Positions 53,041-62,689 of a stretch of DNA of 64,000 nucleotides are shown here, one piece after another. A program made the translations under genes and the position numbers. Each line of letters opens with the position of its first letter. The first letter of the stretch is position 1. Source of the stretch: Stappia sp. TSB10P1A (lineage in GTDB: Bacteria > Pseudomonadota > Alphaproteobacteria > Rhizobiales > Stappiaceae); contig NZ_FYAU01000029.1 in the NCBI RefSeq assembly GCF_900185725.1, positions 186,001 to 250,000 of the forward strand. The letters are read 5' to 3'. The notes under the pieces were generated by a model. It saw only the letters and a list, made by a program, of their open reading frames with translations, was not told the DNA's origin and did no database searches.

Positions 53041-53658
53041 ATGGATGTTTCCGCGCTGCTCGTCTTCGCCGCGGCCCTGTTCGTCGCGGCCGTCATTCCC
53101 GGTCCCGGTATTGCCGCCATCGTCGCGCGCGTGTTGTCGCGCGGCCGCGAGGGCGCGTTCGCCTTCTGCTTCGGCATCGCCCTCGGCGACGTGATCTGGC
53201 TGGGCTTCGCCGTCGCCGGTCTGGCGGTGCTGGCCAAGAGCTTCGGCACGGTGTTCCTGCTGGTCAAATATGCCGGCGCGCTCTATCTGGCCTATCTGGC
53301 ATGGAAGATGTGGACCGCACCCGCCGATGGCGGCCTTGCGGCGGTCGGTCCGGTGCGCAAGGAACGCCCGTTCGCGCTGGCGATGGGTGGGCTGGCGGTG
53401 ACCATGGGCAATCCCAAGGTGATGGTCTTCTATCTGGCGCTGCTGCCCAACATCATCGCGCTGGAGACGGTGACCATGCTCGGCTATGCGGAGCTGTCGC
53501 TGGTCACTTTCGCGGTGCTGGCGGTGGTGCTTGGCGGCTACTGTCTGCTGGCCGAGCGGGCAAGGCGGATGCTGGCCAGCCCGCGCGCGCTGAAACTTCT
53601 CAACAGGGTCGCCGGCTCGGTAATGGCGGGGGCAGCGGTGGCGGTGGCCACACGCTGA
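53041..53658 (+). CDS. LysE family exporter (copy 2), between recF and gyrB
   Basis: 205-residue inner-membrane exporter of the LysE/RhtB family with six hydrophobic segments. The motif VIPGPGIAAIVARVLSRGRE (PGP), LVKYAGALYLAYLAWKMW and GNPKVMVFYLALLPN are typical. Unlike the copy at 28884 it has the standard PGPG. Its place between recF and gyrB interrupts an otherwise universal replication gene cluster; substrate unknown. Confidence 0.87.
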   Translation: MDVSALLVFAAALFVAAVIPGPGIAAIVARVLSRGREGAFAFCFGIALGDVIWLGFAVAGLAVLAKSFGTVFLLVKYAGALYLAYLAWKMWTAPADGGLAAVGPVRKERPFALAMGGLAVTMGNPKVMVFYLALLPNIIALETVTMLGYAELSLVTFAVLAVVLGGYCLLAERARRMLASPRALKLLNRVAGSVMAGAAVAVATR

Positions 53659-53746
53659 GCACGGCACGCCGACGGGCACCGATAACGCATTGACTTGGAA
53701 CGGGAAAACCGATGCCTGCCGAGGCCCCTCCGCCAGCGGACGGTGA

Positions 53747-56326
<2,580 letters not shown>

Positions 56327-56435
56327 CCACCGCCGGCCCGCCCGCCGGAGTGGTTGCTGCGCGAAAGCCGGATGCCGGAATCGCGCAGCAAGCAATCGGA
56401 CGCGGCGGAAAACGCCGGAAAGCGGGATTCTCCCT

Positions 56436-56464
56436 TTGACAAAGCGGGCCGCCCCCCCTATACG
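56436..56464 (+). promoter_or_regulatory. Near-consensus promoter of rpsL
   Basis: TTGACA (56436-56441), exactly 17 bases, TATACG (56459-56464). Both hexamers are close to consensus and the spacing is optimal. It lies 43-71 bases before rpsL, and with the terminator at 56917 makes rpsL a single-gene transcript. Confidence 0.75.
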
Positions 56465-56506
56465 AGGCGGCCAAGACATTCCTCAAAAACAAGCTGCAAG
56501 CACCCT

Positions 56507-56878
56507 ATGCCGACAATCAACCAGTTGGTTCGCCTGAACCGTAAGCCGACCGTCAAGAAGTCCAAGACCCCCGCGCTGGGCGGTAACCCGCAGAAGCGCG
56601 CGGTTTGCACCCGCGTCTACACCACGACGCCGCGCAAGCCGAACTCGGCTCTTCGTAAGGTCGCGCGTGTTCGCATGACCAATGGCAATGAAGTCACCGC
56701 CTACATTCCGGGCGAGGGCCACAACCTGCAGGAGCACTCCGTGGTGCTCGTGCGCGGCGGCGGCCCGAACGACCTTCCGGGCGTGCGCTACCGCGTGATC
56801 CGCGGCGTGCTCGACACCCAGGGCGTCAAGGACCGCAAGAAGCGCCGGTCGCTCTACGGCTCCAAGCGCCCGAAGTAA
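56507..56878 (+). CDS. rpsL: 30S ribosomal protein S12, with substituted streptomycin-site residues
   Basis: S12 of 123 residues, part of the decoding centre. The sequence is full length and normal elsewhere ([41 protein letters not shown]), but residue 43 is Arg ([10 protein letters not shown]) and residues 86-88 are Gly-Pro-Asn instead of the near-universal Arg-Val-Lys. Lys43 and Lys88 (numbering with Met) are the two classic streptomycin-resistance sites; the methylthiolated Asp89 is kept. It lies next to gyrB with its own promoter and terminator, not followed by rpsG, fusA or tuf as usual. Either the str operon is broken here or this is a second rpsL. Confidence 0.93.
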   Translation: MPTINQLVRLNRKPTVKKSKTPALGGNPQKRAVCTRVYTTTPRKPNSALRKVARVRMTNGNEVTAYIPGEGHNLQEHSVVLVRGGGPNDLPGVRYRVIRGVLDTQGVKDRKKRRSLYGSKRPK

Positions 56879-56916
56879 GTTTCCGGCCGGGTTGTCCCCG
56901 GCAGGGTTTGTCTTCG

Positions 56917-56958
56917 CAAGGCCTTCCGGGCATCCGTCCGGGAGGCCTTGTTGCTTTT
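56917..56958 (+). terminator. Intrinsic terminator after rpsL
   Basis: CAAGGCCT pairs with AGGCCTTG, extended inward by CCGG/CCGG pairs, 39 bases after the rpsL stop, with TTGCTTTT behind. It confirms that rpsL is monocistronic. Confidence 0.8.
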
Positions 56959-57097
56959 GCGCCCAGCCGGTCGCGGCCATGGCGGCGGACGGGGACAGGT
57001 GGCGGACGGGGAACCGGCTCCCGGCGGGGGTATCCGGGGCACCGCAGATGCGGTTTCAAGGCCCTGAGGCGGGGACAAGTGGCGCCAAGGCCAACGG

Positions 57098-57129
57098 AAA
57101 AAGCGCCCTCCGATTTCTCGATGGGCGCT
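57098..57129 (-). terminator. Probable minus-strand terminator downstream of the GcrA-like gene
   Basis: On the minus strand AGCGCCC (57129-57123) pairs with GGGCGCT (57108-57102) around a 14-base loop, followed by five T (57102-57098, first base shared with the stem). It would end a transcript from the 57265-57477 gene about 165 bases after its stop, or a small RNA. Confidence 0.5.
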
Positions 57130-57139
57130 ATCTTGTTGA

Positions 57140-57205
57140 AATATAGAGATATTTTTTGAGACGATTTTGCAAAATTTTGCGAGATTTTGCGTTTGGCGTC
57201 TCAAA
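57140..57205. repeat. A+T-rich block of phased direct repeats inside an inverted repeat
   Basis: Between the convergent rpsL and GcrA-like genes lies a conspicuous A+T-rich island in otherwise GC-rich DNA. ATTTTGC occurs three times at exactly 10-base spacing (57164, 57174, 57184), and the overlap gives the 12-base palindrome GCAAAATTTTGC (57169-57180). These are bracketed by a perfect 9-base inverted repeat, TTTGAGACG (57155-57163) and CGTCTCAAA (57197-57205). A smaller dyad AATAT-agag-ATATT lies at 57140-57153. I know no element of this shape; the rest of 56959-57264 shows no gene. Confidence 0.7.
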
Positions 57206-57264
57206 TCGCGCTGTTTTCGATCATCTCCGCCGCGACCGGCCCGGCCGGCGAGGCGCGTGCCGGA

Positions 57265-57477
57265 TCAGGCGGCGATGCGGCGCTGTGCCCGGAAGGCGAT
57301 CGGCGCGCTCTCGCGATTGCGGCGACGCTCCTCGGCCGAGATATAGACCAAGGCGTGATGCTCGCTGCAATAGGAGACGCCGGCCTCGACGCGGTTGCGG
57401 CAGGGGAAGGTGTAGTTGCCGCCGGTGCCCTCGGCCCACTTGCACTGGCCGGCACGCGGCAAACGGAGTTCGTTCAT
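57265..57477 (-). CDS. GcrA C-terminal-domain-like small protein
   Basis: 70-residue protein resembling the C-terminal, sigma-70-contacting half of the cell-cycle regulator GcrA: LPRAGQCKWAEG, then a second cysteine (FPCRN), then GVSYCSEHHALVY. The Cys12, Cys26, Cys37, His40/41 pattern suggests a zinc ribbon. The N-terminal DNA-binding helix-turn-helix half of GcrA is absent: the ATG at 57477, with AAGGAT upstream, begins just before the domain. It could modulate sigma-70 or GcrA, or be a degraded copy. The assignment rests on remembered motif similarity and needs a profile search. Confidence 0.55.
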   Translation of the reverse strand: MNELRLPRAGQCKWAEGTGGNYTFPCRNRVEAGVSYCSEHHALVYISAEERRRNRESAPIAFRAQRRIAA

Positions 57478-57580
57478 CGGTCTGATCCTTCAAGCTGCGA
57501 CGCCTGGCGCTGCGAAGCGCGATCCGCGGGTCTTGCCGGGGTATCGGTGTCAGGAGCGCCGACCTTGCGGCCGCGGCGTC

Positions 57581-57607
57581 AAAAAAGCCGGGCGCTCGAG
57601 GCCCGGC
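57581..57607 (-). terminator. Minus-strand intrinsic terminator downstream of the OmpA-like lipoprotein gene
   Basis: GCCGGGC (57607-57601) pairs with GCCCGGC (57593-57587) around a 7-base loop, followed on the minus strand by six T. It lies 280 bases past the stop at 57887 and upstream of the GcrA-like gene, separating the two units. The dyad ATGAC/GTCAT in 57617-57637 is next to it. Confidence 0.75.
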
Positions 57608-57723
57608 GTCGATCTGATGACTGTAATATAGGTGTCATATTGCCAAAGGCCAAACGCGTCCCCGGCATGGGAGCCATGCCTTTATTGCAGTGCAGCGATG
57701 TGGTTAACGCCGAGCCGCCAGTT

Positions 57724-57758
57724 GGGTGCCGGAATGGGTGCCGGAATAGGCGCCGGGA
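57724..57758. repeat. 12-base tandem repeat, about 2.9 copies
   Basis: GGGTGCCGGAAT is repeated at 57724 and 57736, with a third degenerate copy (AGGCGCCGGGA) to 57758. It is in the 409-base non-coding gap 57478-57886, in which I find no gene. Confidence 0.6.
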
Positions 57759-57808
57759 CGGCGACGCGATCACCGGCCGGCGGGCAGGGGGGGCGGCGCC
57801 AGGTGCGG

Positions 57809-57874
57809 GCCTCTCGTCCCGGCCCCTCCTGGCCTCTCCTCCCCGGCCTCTCGTTCCGGCTTCTCGTCCCGGCC
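57809..57874. repeat. Imperfect pyrimidine-rich tandem repeat
   Basis: Four to five imperfect copies of a 13-14-base unit of the form GCCTCTCGTCCCG, ending 12 bases before the stop codon of the OmpA-like gene. Low-complexity, probably formed by slippage; with the 12-base repeat it marks this gap as unstable. Confidence 0.55.
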
Positions 57875-57886
57875 TGGCGCGCGCGC

Positions 57887-58432
57887 CTAGCGCTCGCGCT
57901 CCTCGCGCAGGTTGGTGACCACCCGGCGGTTCTGCGCCTTGCATTCCTCCGCCGGACAGTCGCGCACCTTGCGGTCGGTGCCGTAGCCCTTGGCCCACAG
58001 CCGGTTCGGCGAAACGCCCTTGCCAACCAGATAGGCCATCACCGCATTGGCCCGGCGCGTCGACAGGGTGCCGTTGTCGCCGGGGCTGCCCGGATCGTCG
58101 GAAAAGCCCTGGATCTTGGCGTACCAGTGCCGGTTGGCGGTCAGCCAGTCGGCCTGCTTGTCGAGCGTCATGCGCGCGGTCTCGTCGATCTCCGCAGAGC
58201 CGGGCGCGAAATAGGTGCGCCGGCCGACATTGAGCATGAAGGCCTCTTCGCTGCCCGGCTCCATGTTGGCGAAGCCGAGCACCGGCGCATTGGTGATGTC
58301 CGGCGAGGCGACGTTCTCCACCGTGTTGCAGGCAGCCAGCAGGCCGCAGGCGGCCAGCACGGCAAGGAGACGGACGGTCGGCGCCGGCCCCGGCAGGGAG
58401 CGGGCGGCGAGGGGTGTCGCGGATGAGGTCAC
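57887..58432 (-). CDS. OmpA family lipoprotein
   Basis: 181-residue outer-membrane lipoprotein with a peptidoglycan-binding OmpA domain. A GTG start with AGGAG upstream gives a signal peptide ending in the lipobox LLAAC. The OmpA domain has RTYFAPGSAEID, the diaminopimelate-contacting Asp in GFSDDPGS and Arg in LSTRRANAVMAYL, then GKGVSPNRLWAKGYGTDR. Its GTG overlaps the stop of the L,D-transpeptidase (GTGA), so the two are translated together. Pal-like in shape but not beside tol genes. Confidence 0.87.
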   Translation of the reverse strand: MTSSATPLAARSLPGPAPTVRLLAVLAACGLLAACNTVENVASPDITNAPVLGFANMEPGSEEAFMLNVGRRTYFAPGSAEIDETARMTLDKQADWLTANRHWYAKIQGFSDDPGSPGDNGTLSTRRANAVMAYLVGKGVSPNRLWAKGYGTDRKVRDCPAEECKAQNRRVVTNLREERER

Positions 58433-59136
58433 GTGCGCTCCTGGTCCTGCGGGGTGCCGGCGCCCAGATGTTCGAGAACCGACACGCGGGTTCCGACCGG
58501 GCAGCGCTGGTAGAGGTCGATGATGTCCTCCGGGAACATGCGGATGCAGCCCGACGACACGTTGCTGCCGATGCTCCAAGGCTCCAGCGTGCCGTGCAGC
58601 CGGTAGCCGGTGTCGGCGCCGCTGTCGTGATGCAGGTAGAGCGCGCGCGGCCCCAGGGGGTTGCTCGGCGCGCCGCCCTCCACCATCTGCGGCAGGTCGG
58701 GCTGGCGCTGGCGCATCTCCGGCGGCGGCACCCAGCGCGGCCACAGCGCCTTGCGCCGGACCTGGGCGCGGCCGAACCACTGGAAGCCCTCGCGGCCGAC
58801 GCCGACGCCGTAGCGCAGCGCCGTGTTGTTCTCCCAGATCCAGTAGAGATAATGATTGCGCGTGTCGACGACGACAGTGCCGGGCGATTCGGGCGAGAAA
58901 TACTTGACCATCTGCCGGCGCCATTGCGGCTTGATCACCGAGAAATTGGTGCGCCGGAAGCTGAAGCCGTTGTCCGCTTCGGCCCCGTCGAACCATTTCG
59001 AGGACGCGATCGCCGGCATCGGCAGCGAGATGTTCGCCGCCAGCGCGCCCGCACCGACGAGCAGCGCCCTCCGGGTCATGGATATCCGGCTCACGGATAT
59101 CGGGCTCATGGACAGCGTGGTCCTGGATACCGTCAT
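58429..59136 (-). CDS. L,D-transpeptidase (YkuD family)
   Basis: Exported 235-residue enzyme that makes 3-3 peptidoglycan cross-links or attaches proteins to peptidoglycan. The YkuD signature is HGTLEPWSIGSNVSSGCIRM, with the catalytic cysteine in SSGCIRM. The ATG at 59136 has GGAGGAGAC upstream. The long N-region ends with MTRRALLVGAGALAANI, a twin-arginine-like export signal. Coupled to the OmpA lipoprotein gene by a 4-base overlap, which suggests joint work on anchoring the outer membrane to peptidoglycan; that is inference. Confidence 0.9.
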   Translation of the reverse strand: MTVSRTTLSMSPISVSRISMTRRALLVGAGALAANISLPMPAIASSKWFDGAEADNGFSFRRTNFSVIKPQWRRQMVKYFSPESPGTVVVDTRNHYLYWIWENNTALRYGVGVGREGFQWFGRAQVRRKALWPRWVPPPEMRQRQPDLPQMVEGGAPSNPLGPRALYLHHDSGADTGYRLHGTLEPWSIGSNVSSGCIRMFPEDIIDLYQRCPVGTRVSVLEHLGAGTPQDQERT

Positions 59137-59251
59137 GCCGTCTCCTCCTCTGACGGGCAGCCGTTCCCCTCCCGCCCTCGCCAGCAGTCGCGAGCGCGGA
59201 ACGGCCCTATTACTGTCCATCAGGGAGAAAACGTCAATCCTTTGAAGTTTT

Positions 59252-60904
59252 TCAGTTCGGTGACGCCGATGGCGACGGGGCTTCGCCAACCTCCGCTCCG
59301 GCCGCCGCCAGCGCCTCGCGGGTGTCGAGGTCGAGCCGCGCGGCCTCGCCGATCTCCACCTCGCGCAGCGCCGCGGCGTGCTGGCCGATCAGATGGCGGG
59401 CGCCGGTGTCGCCCTCCAGCCGCGCCAGCGCGTCGAAATGGCCGCGGTCCCACAGCACCGGATTGCCGCGCTTGCCGCCGGAAGTGGCGAGCACCAGGGT
59501 GACGCCCTCGTCCGGACGATAGGCCGTGATCAGTCGGTCGAGCACGGCCGCCGTGACGCCCGGCATGTCGGCGAGCAGGATCATCGCCGCGTCCGCGTCC
59601 GGCCTGAGCGCCTTGATGCCGGTGCGGATCGACGCGGCCATGCCCTCCGCATGGTCCGGATTGTGCGCCAGCGCGACGTCGAGCCCCTCAAGCGCCGCCT
59701 CGACCTCGGGCGCCATGTGGCCGGTCACCACGGTGAGGCGGGACAGCCCGCTTGCCAGCGCGGCCCTGGCGGCGATGCGCACCAGCGGCTCGCCGCCGAT
59801 CCGCGCCAGCAGCTTGTTGACGCCGCCGGCCCGGCGCGACTGGCCGGCGGCGAGCAGGATGCCCTCGACCCGGCGTCGGCGCGGGTCCGCCGCCTGTGCC
59901 ACCTCGCGCGGCATTTCGCGCGGTTGCGGCCGGGTGCCGATCTCCATCAACAGCCCGCCGACGCCCAGGCCGGTGATCTCCTGGCGCGTGACGGGCAGGT
60001 CCGCCATCAGCCGGTCGAGCACCCAGTCGAAGCCGTTTTCCTTGGGGCTGCGGGCGCAGCCCGGCGCGCCGAGCACCGGCACGCCGCCGACCTCGCCGAC
60101 CAGCAGCAGGTTGCCCGGATCGACCGGCATGCCGAAATGGGTGATCGTGCCGCCGGCGCGTTCGATCGCGGACGGGATGACGTCGTCCCGGTCGACAATG
60201 GCCGAGGCGCCGAACACCAGCACCAGTTCCGCCCCGTCCGCGATCTGCGCCGCGATCGCCTCCGCCACCGCCTCCGTGTCGTGGGCGACGCGCGTCTCGC
60301 CCGCGAGCTGCGCCCCGTAGACGGCAAGGCGGCTCTCGGTGATCCGCCGGGTCTTGTCGAGGGTGGCGGGCTTGAGATGGGCGAGCTGCGTCGCCACCAG
60401 CGCGACGGGCCGCGCGCGGAACGGGGCGAGACGCACCGCCCCGCGCACGGTGTCGCAGGCGGCCTCCACATCGGCGCGCGGCGCGGCGAAGGGGATGATC
60501 TTGGCAGTCGCCACCATTCGTCCCCGGGTGACGCGGGCGAAGGCCGGCAGGGTCGCCAGGGTGATCGCCGGATCGATGCGGTTGGTCCGGTCGATCGCGT
60601 CCTTGTCGACCACCAGGACCCCGTCGGCATCCGCATGGAAATTGACCCGGCCGGTGAACGGCGGCTCCAGCGTCAGGCCGCCGCCGGACGCGGCCTTCGC
60701 GATGCGGTGCGCCGCCTCGTCCTCGTGGCAGTCGTCCGGGCCGAGCCGGGCGGCGATGACCTCCGTGATCCCGGCCTTGAGGATCCGCGCGATGTCGTCG
60801 GCGGTGAGCCGGTGCCCCTTCTTCAGCGCACCGTCGGCAAGCCGCAGCGTGTGGGCGAGCAGGGCACCCTCCGCGTCCCTCGTGGCAAGCGGGCCGAACT
60901 TCAC
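59252..60904 (-). CDS. Molybdopterin-binding/MobA-like nucleotidyltransferase fusion (MocA-type)
   Basis: 550-residue two-domain protein. The N-terminal part (about 1-340) is a MoeA/MogA-like molybdopterin-binding domain (GASAIVDRDDVIPSAIERAGG, GMPVDPGNLLLVGEV), and the C-terminal part (from about 352) is a MobA-like nucleotidyltransferase with GILLAAGQSRRAGGVNKLL and LADMPGV. Probable role: attaching CMP to molybdopterin for xanthine-dehydrogenase-type enzymes. The GTG start at 60904 has AAGGAGG upstream and overlaps the XdhC-like stop by 4 bases. No Mo-enzyme structural gene is in the window. Confidence 0.88.
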   Translation of the reverse strand: MKFGPLATRDAEGALLAHTLRLADGALKKGHRLTADDIARILKAGITEVIAARLGPDDCHEDEAAHRIAKAASGGGLTLEPPFTGRVNFHADADGVLVVDKDAIDRTNRIDPAITLATLPAFARVTRGRMVATAKIIPFAAPRADVEAACDTVRGAVRLAPFRARPVALVATQLAHLKPATLDKTRRITESRLAVYGAQLAGETRVAHDTEAVAEAIAAQIADGAELVLVFGASAIVDRDDVIPSAIERAGGTITHFGMPVDPGNLLLVGEVGGVPVLGAPGCARSPKENGFDWVLDRLMADLPVTRQEITGLGVGGLLMEIGTRPQPREMPREVAQAADPRRRRVEGILLAAGQSRRAGGVNKLLARIGGEPLVRIAARAALASGLSRLTVVTGHMAPEVEAALEGLDVALAHNPDHAEGMAASIRTGIKALRPDADAAMILLADMPGVTAAVLDRLITAYRPDEGVTLVLATSGGKRGNPVLWDRGHFDALARLEGDTGARHLIGQHAAALREVEIGEAARLDLDTREALAAAGAEVGEAPSPSASPN

Positions 60905-61614
60905 GGCCGGCCTCCTTCTCCCTTGAGCTCGGGACCCTTGCGCAGCGCGGCGATGATATTGGCGAGCACGGCGACGGCGATCTCGGCCGGCGAGGCGGCA
61001 CCGATATCGGCGCCGATCGGTGCGTCGATGGCCTCGAAAGCGGCCGGCGTCACCCCGGCCTCCTGCAGCCGCTCGCGGCGCTTGCCATGGGTCTTGCGGC
61101 TGCCGAGCGCGCCGACATAGAAGCAGCCGGCCGACAGCGCCGCAGTGAGCGGCACGTCGTCGATCTTCGGGTCGTGGGTCAGGGCGGCGAGCGCGGTATA
61201 GGGATCGAGCGAGAGCTGCTCCAGCACGTCGGACGGCCATTCGGCGAGCAGCGTGCCGTCCGGAAACCGCTCGGACGTTGCAAAGGCGGTGCGCGGGTCG
61301 ATGACGGTCACGTCGAAGCCGGCGATCCGCGCCATCGGCACGAGAGCCTGGCTGATATGGACGGCGCCGATCAGCACGATGCGCGGCGGCGGCACGCTGA
61401 CGGTCAGAAACGCCTGGCCGCCGCCTTCAAGCGCGATCAGGCCGGACTTGCCGGAGCGGAGCCTTGCGCGCAGTTCCGCCGCCAGCGGATCGGCGTCCGC
61501 GATATCGCTTGGGGCGACGAGGCGCTGGGCGCCGCTGCCGATCTCGGTGACGAGGATCGCCGGCTTGCGGCCGCTGCGGGCGGCGTTGAACCGGGCGAGG
61601 AGCTGAAGGTCCAT
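60901..61614 (-). CDS. XdhC family protein, Rossmann (C-terminal-type) half
   Basis: 237-residue protein matching the C-terminal, NAD-fold part of XdhC/CoxI, the molybdenum cofactor chaperone for xanthine dehydrogenase and CO dehydrogenase. RIVLIGAVHISQALVPMA is the Rossmann loop, DPRTAFATSERFP and GALGSRKTHGKRRERL are family motifs, and PIGADIGAASPAEIAVAV is the strongest signature. The N-terminal XdhC domain is missing and is encoded by the gene at 61764-62108, so the usual protein is split in two. Confidence 0.88.
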   Translation of the reverse strand: MDLQLLARFNAARSGRKPAILVTEIGSGAQRLVAPSDIADADPLAAELRARLRSGKSGLIALEGGGQAFLTVSVPPPRIVLIGAVHISQALVPMARIAGFDVTVIDPRTAFATSERFPDGTLLAEWPSDVLEQLSLDPYTALAALTHDPKIDDVPLTAALSAGCFYVGALGSRKTHGKRRERLQEAGVTPAAFEAIDAPIGADIGAASPAEIAVAVLANIIAALRKGPELKGEGGRP

Positions 61615-61651
61615 GGGCGGGGTCCTGGCGGGGTTGGTGTCTGGCTCTGCC

Positions 61652-61707
61652 GAAGTCTGGCCTGTCTGAAGTCTGGCTGTCTGAAGTCTGGCTGTCTGGA
61701 ATCTGGC
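61652..61707. repeat. 15-base tandem repeat between the two XdhC genes
   Basis: The unit GAAGTCTGGCTGTCT occurs about 3.7 times (61652-61707), with one extra base in the first copy and a variant last copy. It fills much of the 149-base gap between the XdhC halves and lies just upstream of the second gene. Probably a slippage-prone minisatellite. Confidence 0.8.
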
Positions 61708-61763
61708 GACCGGATCGCCGGAGACTGCGCCGGACGGGCACGGCGGAGGCGGGTGCCGACGGT

Positions 61764-62108
61764 TCAGGCCGGCTGCGCCACCGGCTCGACATAGACGCGG
61801 ATGCGGCCGCCGCAGGACAGGCCGACGCGCCAGGCGGTCTCGTCGGCGACGCCGAATTCCAGCATGGCGGGCCTGCCGGTCTCGATCACCTCGGCGGCCT
61901 CGGCGACGACCGCCCCCTCGACGCAGCCGCCGGACACGGAGCCTTCGAAATTCCCCTCCGCATCGATGACCAGATGCGCCCCGACCGGGCGCGGCGCCGA
62001 GCCCCAGGTCTCGATCACGGTGGCAAGGGCGACCCTGCGGCCCTCGCGCGTCCAGCTTTCGGCCAGCGCCAGCGGATCGGCGTCCGCCCGGATTGCATCC
62101 TGCTGCAT
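61764..62108 (-). CDS. XdhC/CoxI N-terminal domain protein
   Basis: 114-residue stand-alone XdhC_CoxI domain. VIETWGSAPRPVGAHLVID and GSVSGGCVEGAVVAEA are the diagnostic motifs, the latter with the conserved cysteine, and SCGGRIRVYVEP closes the domain. AAGGAGA lies before the ATG at 62108. With the Rossmann half and MocA-like gene downstream on the same strand it forms a cofactor-maturation set; the enzyme served must be elsewhere. Confidence 0.88.
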   Translation of the reverse strand: MQQDAIRADADPLALAESWTREGRRVALATVIETWGSAPRPVGAHLVIDAEGNFEGSVSGGCVEGAVVAEAAEVIETGRPAMLEFGVADETAWRVGLSCGGRIRVYVEPVAQPA

Positions 62109-62288
62109 GTCCGTCTCCTTGGTTGCCCCGAATATAGGCTCACCCCGGCGCGCTGCACAGGCGTCCTGTTGCTGGCCTTTGGTCGGAAGGGGATCGCCTC
62201 TTCTTCGTCGTCGCGCACAGCGTGCCAGCGCGGATGCGGGACCCATTGGCACCTTTGGCGGGTGTTTTTGCTGCACCCCCCTCTCCGG

Positions 62289-62423
62289 CGTCTTCCCGGA
62301 CGAGGCCGAAGGCCGAAGATCCGGGACCGGAGAGCCACAGCGGGTGCGGGTTTGGCCCGGAGCGCTCCGGCAACGCCCTCGGCTCGCCGGTCCCGGGTCG
62401 CGCTGCGCTTGCCCGGGAAGACG
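62289..62423. repeat. Palindromic intergenic element 1
   Basis: 135 bases bounded by a perfect 11-base inverted repeat (CGTCTTCCCGG at 62289-62299, CCGGGAAGACG at 62413-62423). Each end also folds on itself, for example TCCCGG (62294-62299) with CCGGGA (62321-62326). No coding potential is convincing. One of five related units in the 1,054-base gap 62109-63162. Confidence 0.75.
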
Positions 62424-62479
62424 AAGGAGAGGCGGAGCAACGTCGGCGGGTGAGGGAAGGCAGTGCCACTTTCTCACGG

Positions 62480-62635
62480 TGTCGTCCCGGTTTCGGCAAA
62501 GCCGAAGACCGGGAACCAGTAACCACGGGGGTCGCGGCCCTTGCCGTTGCGCGCCACCGGAAGGCCGGGGGCTGCTGCCGGCGCACACCCACCCGCCCCA
62601 GCGGATACTGGACGCCTGCCTGCGCAGGCGTGACA
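62480..62635. repeat. Palindromic intergenic element 2
   Basis: The left end folds as TCCCGG (62485-62490) with CCGGGA (62509-62514), enclosing TTCGGC-aaa-GCCGAA. The right end folds as CGCCTG (62613-62618) with CAGGCG (62625-62630) followed by TGAC. Structure matches element 1 but the sequence has diverged. Confidence 0.65.
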
Positions 62636-62689
62636 GCCGTGGAGGTGGCGATGCGCTCCCGTCCCACCCCTGCTGAAGATGCCAATGGC

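Noticed and set aside
57682-58026. Minus-strand proteins in the repeat-rich gap beside the OmpA-like gene
   Set aside because: Frames are Arg/Pro/Ala rich, lie across tandem repeats and overlap the lipoprotein gene end in another frame.
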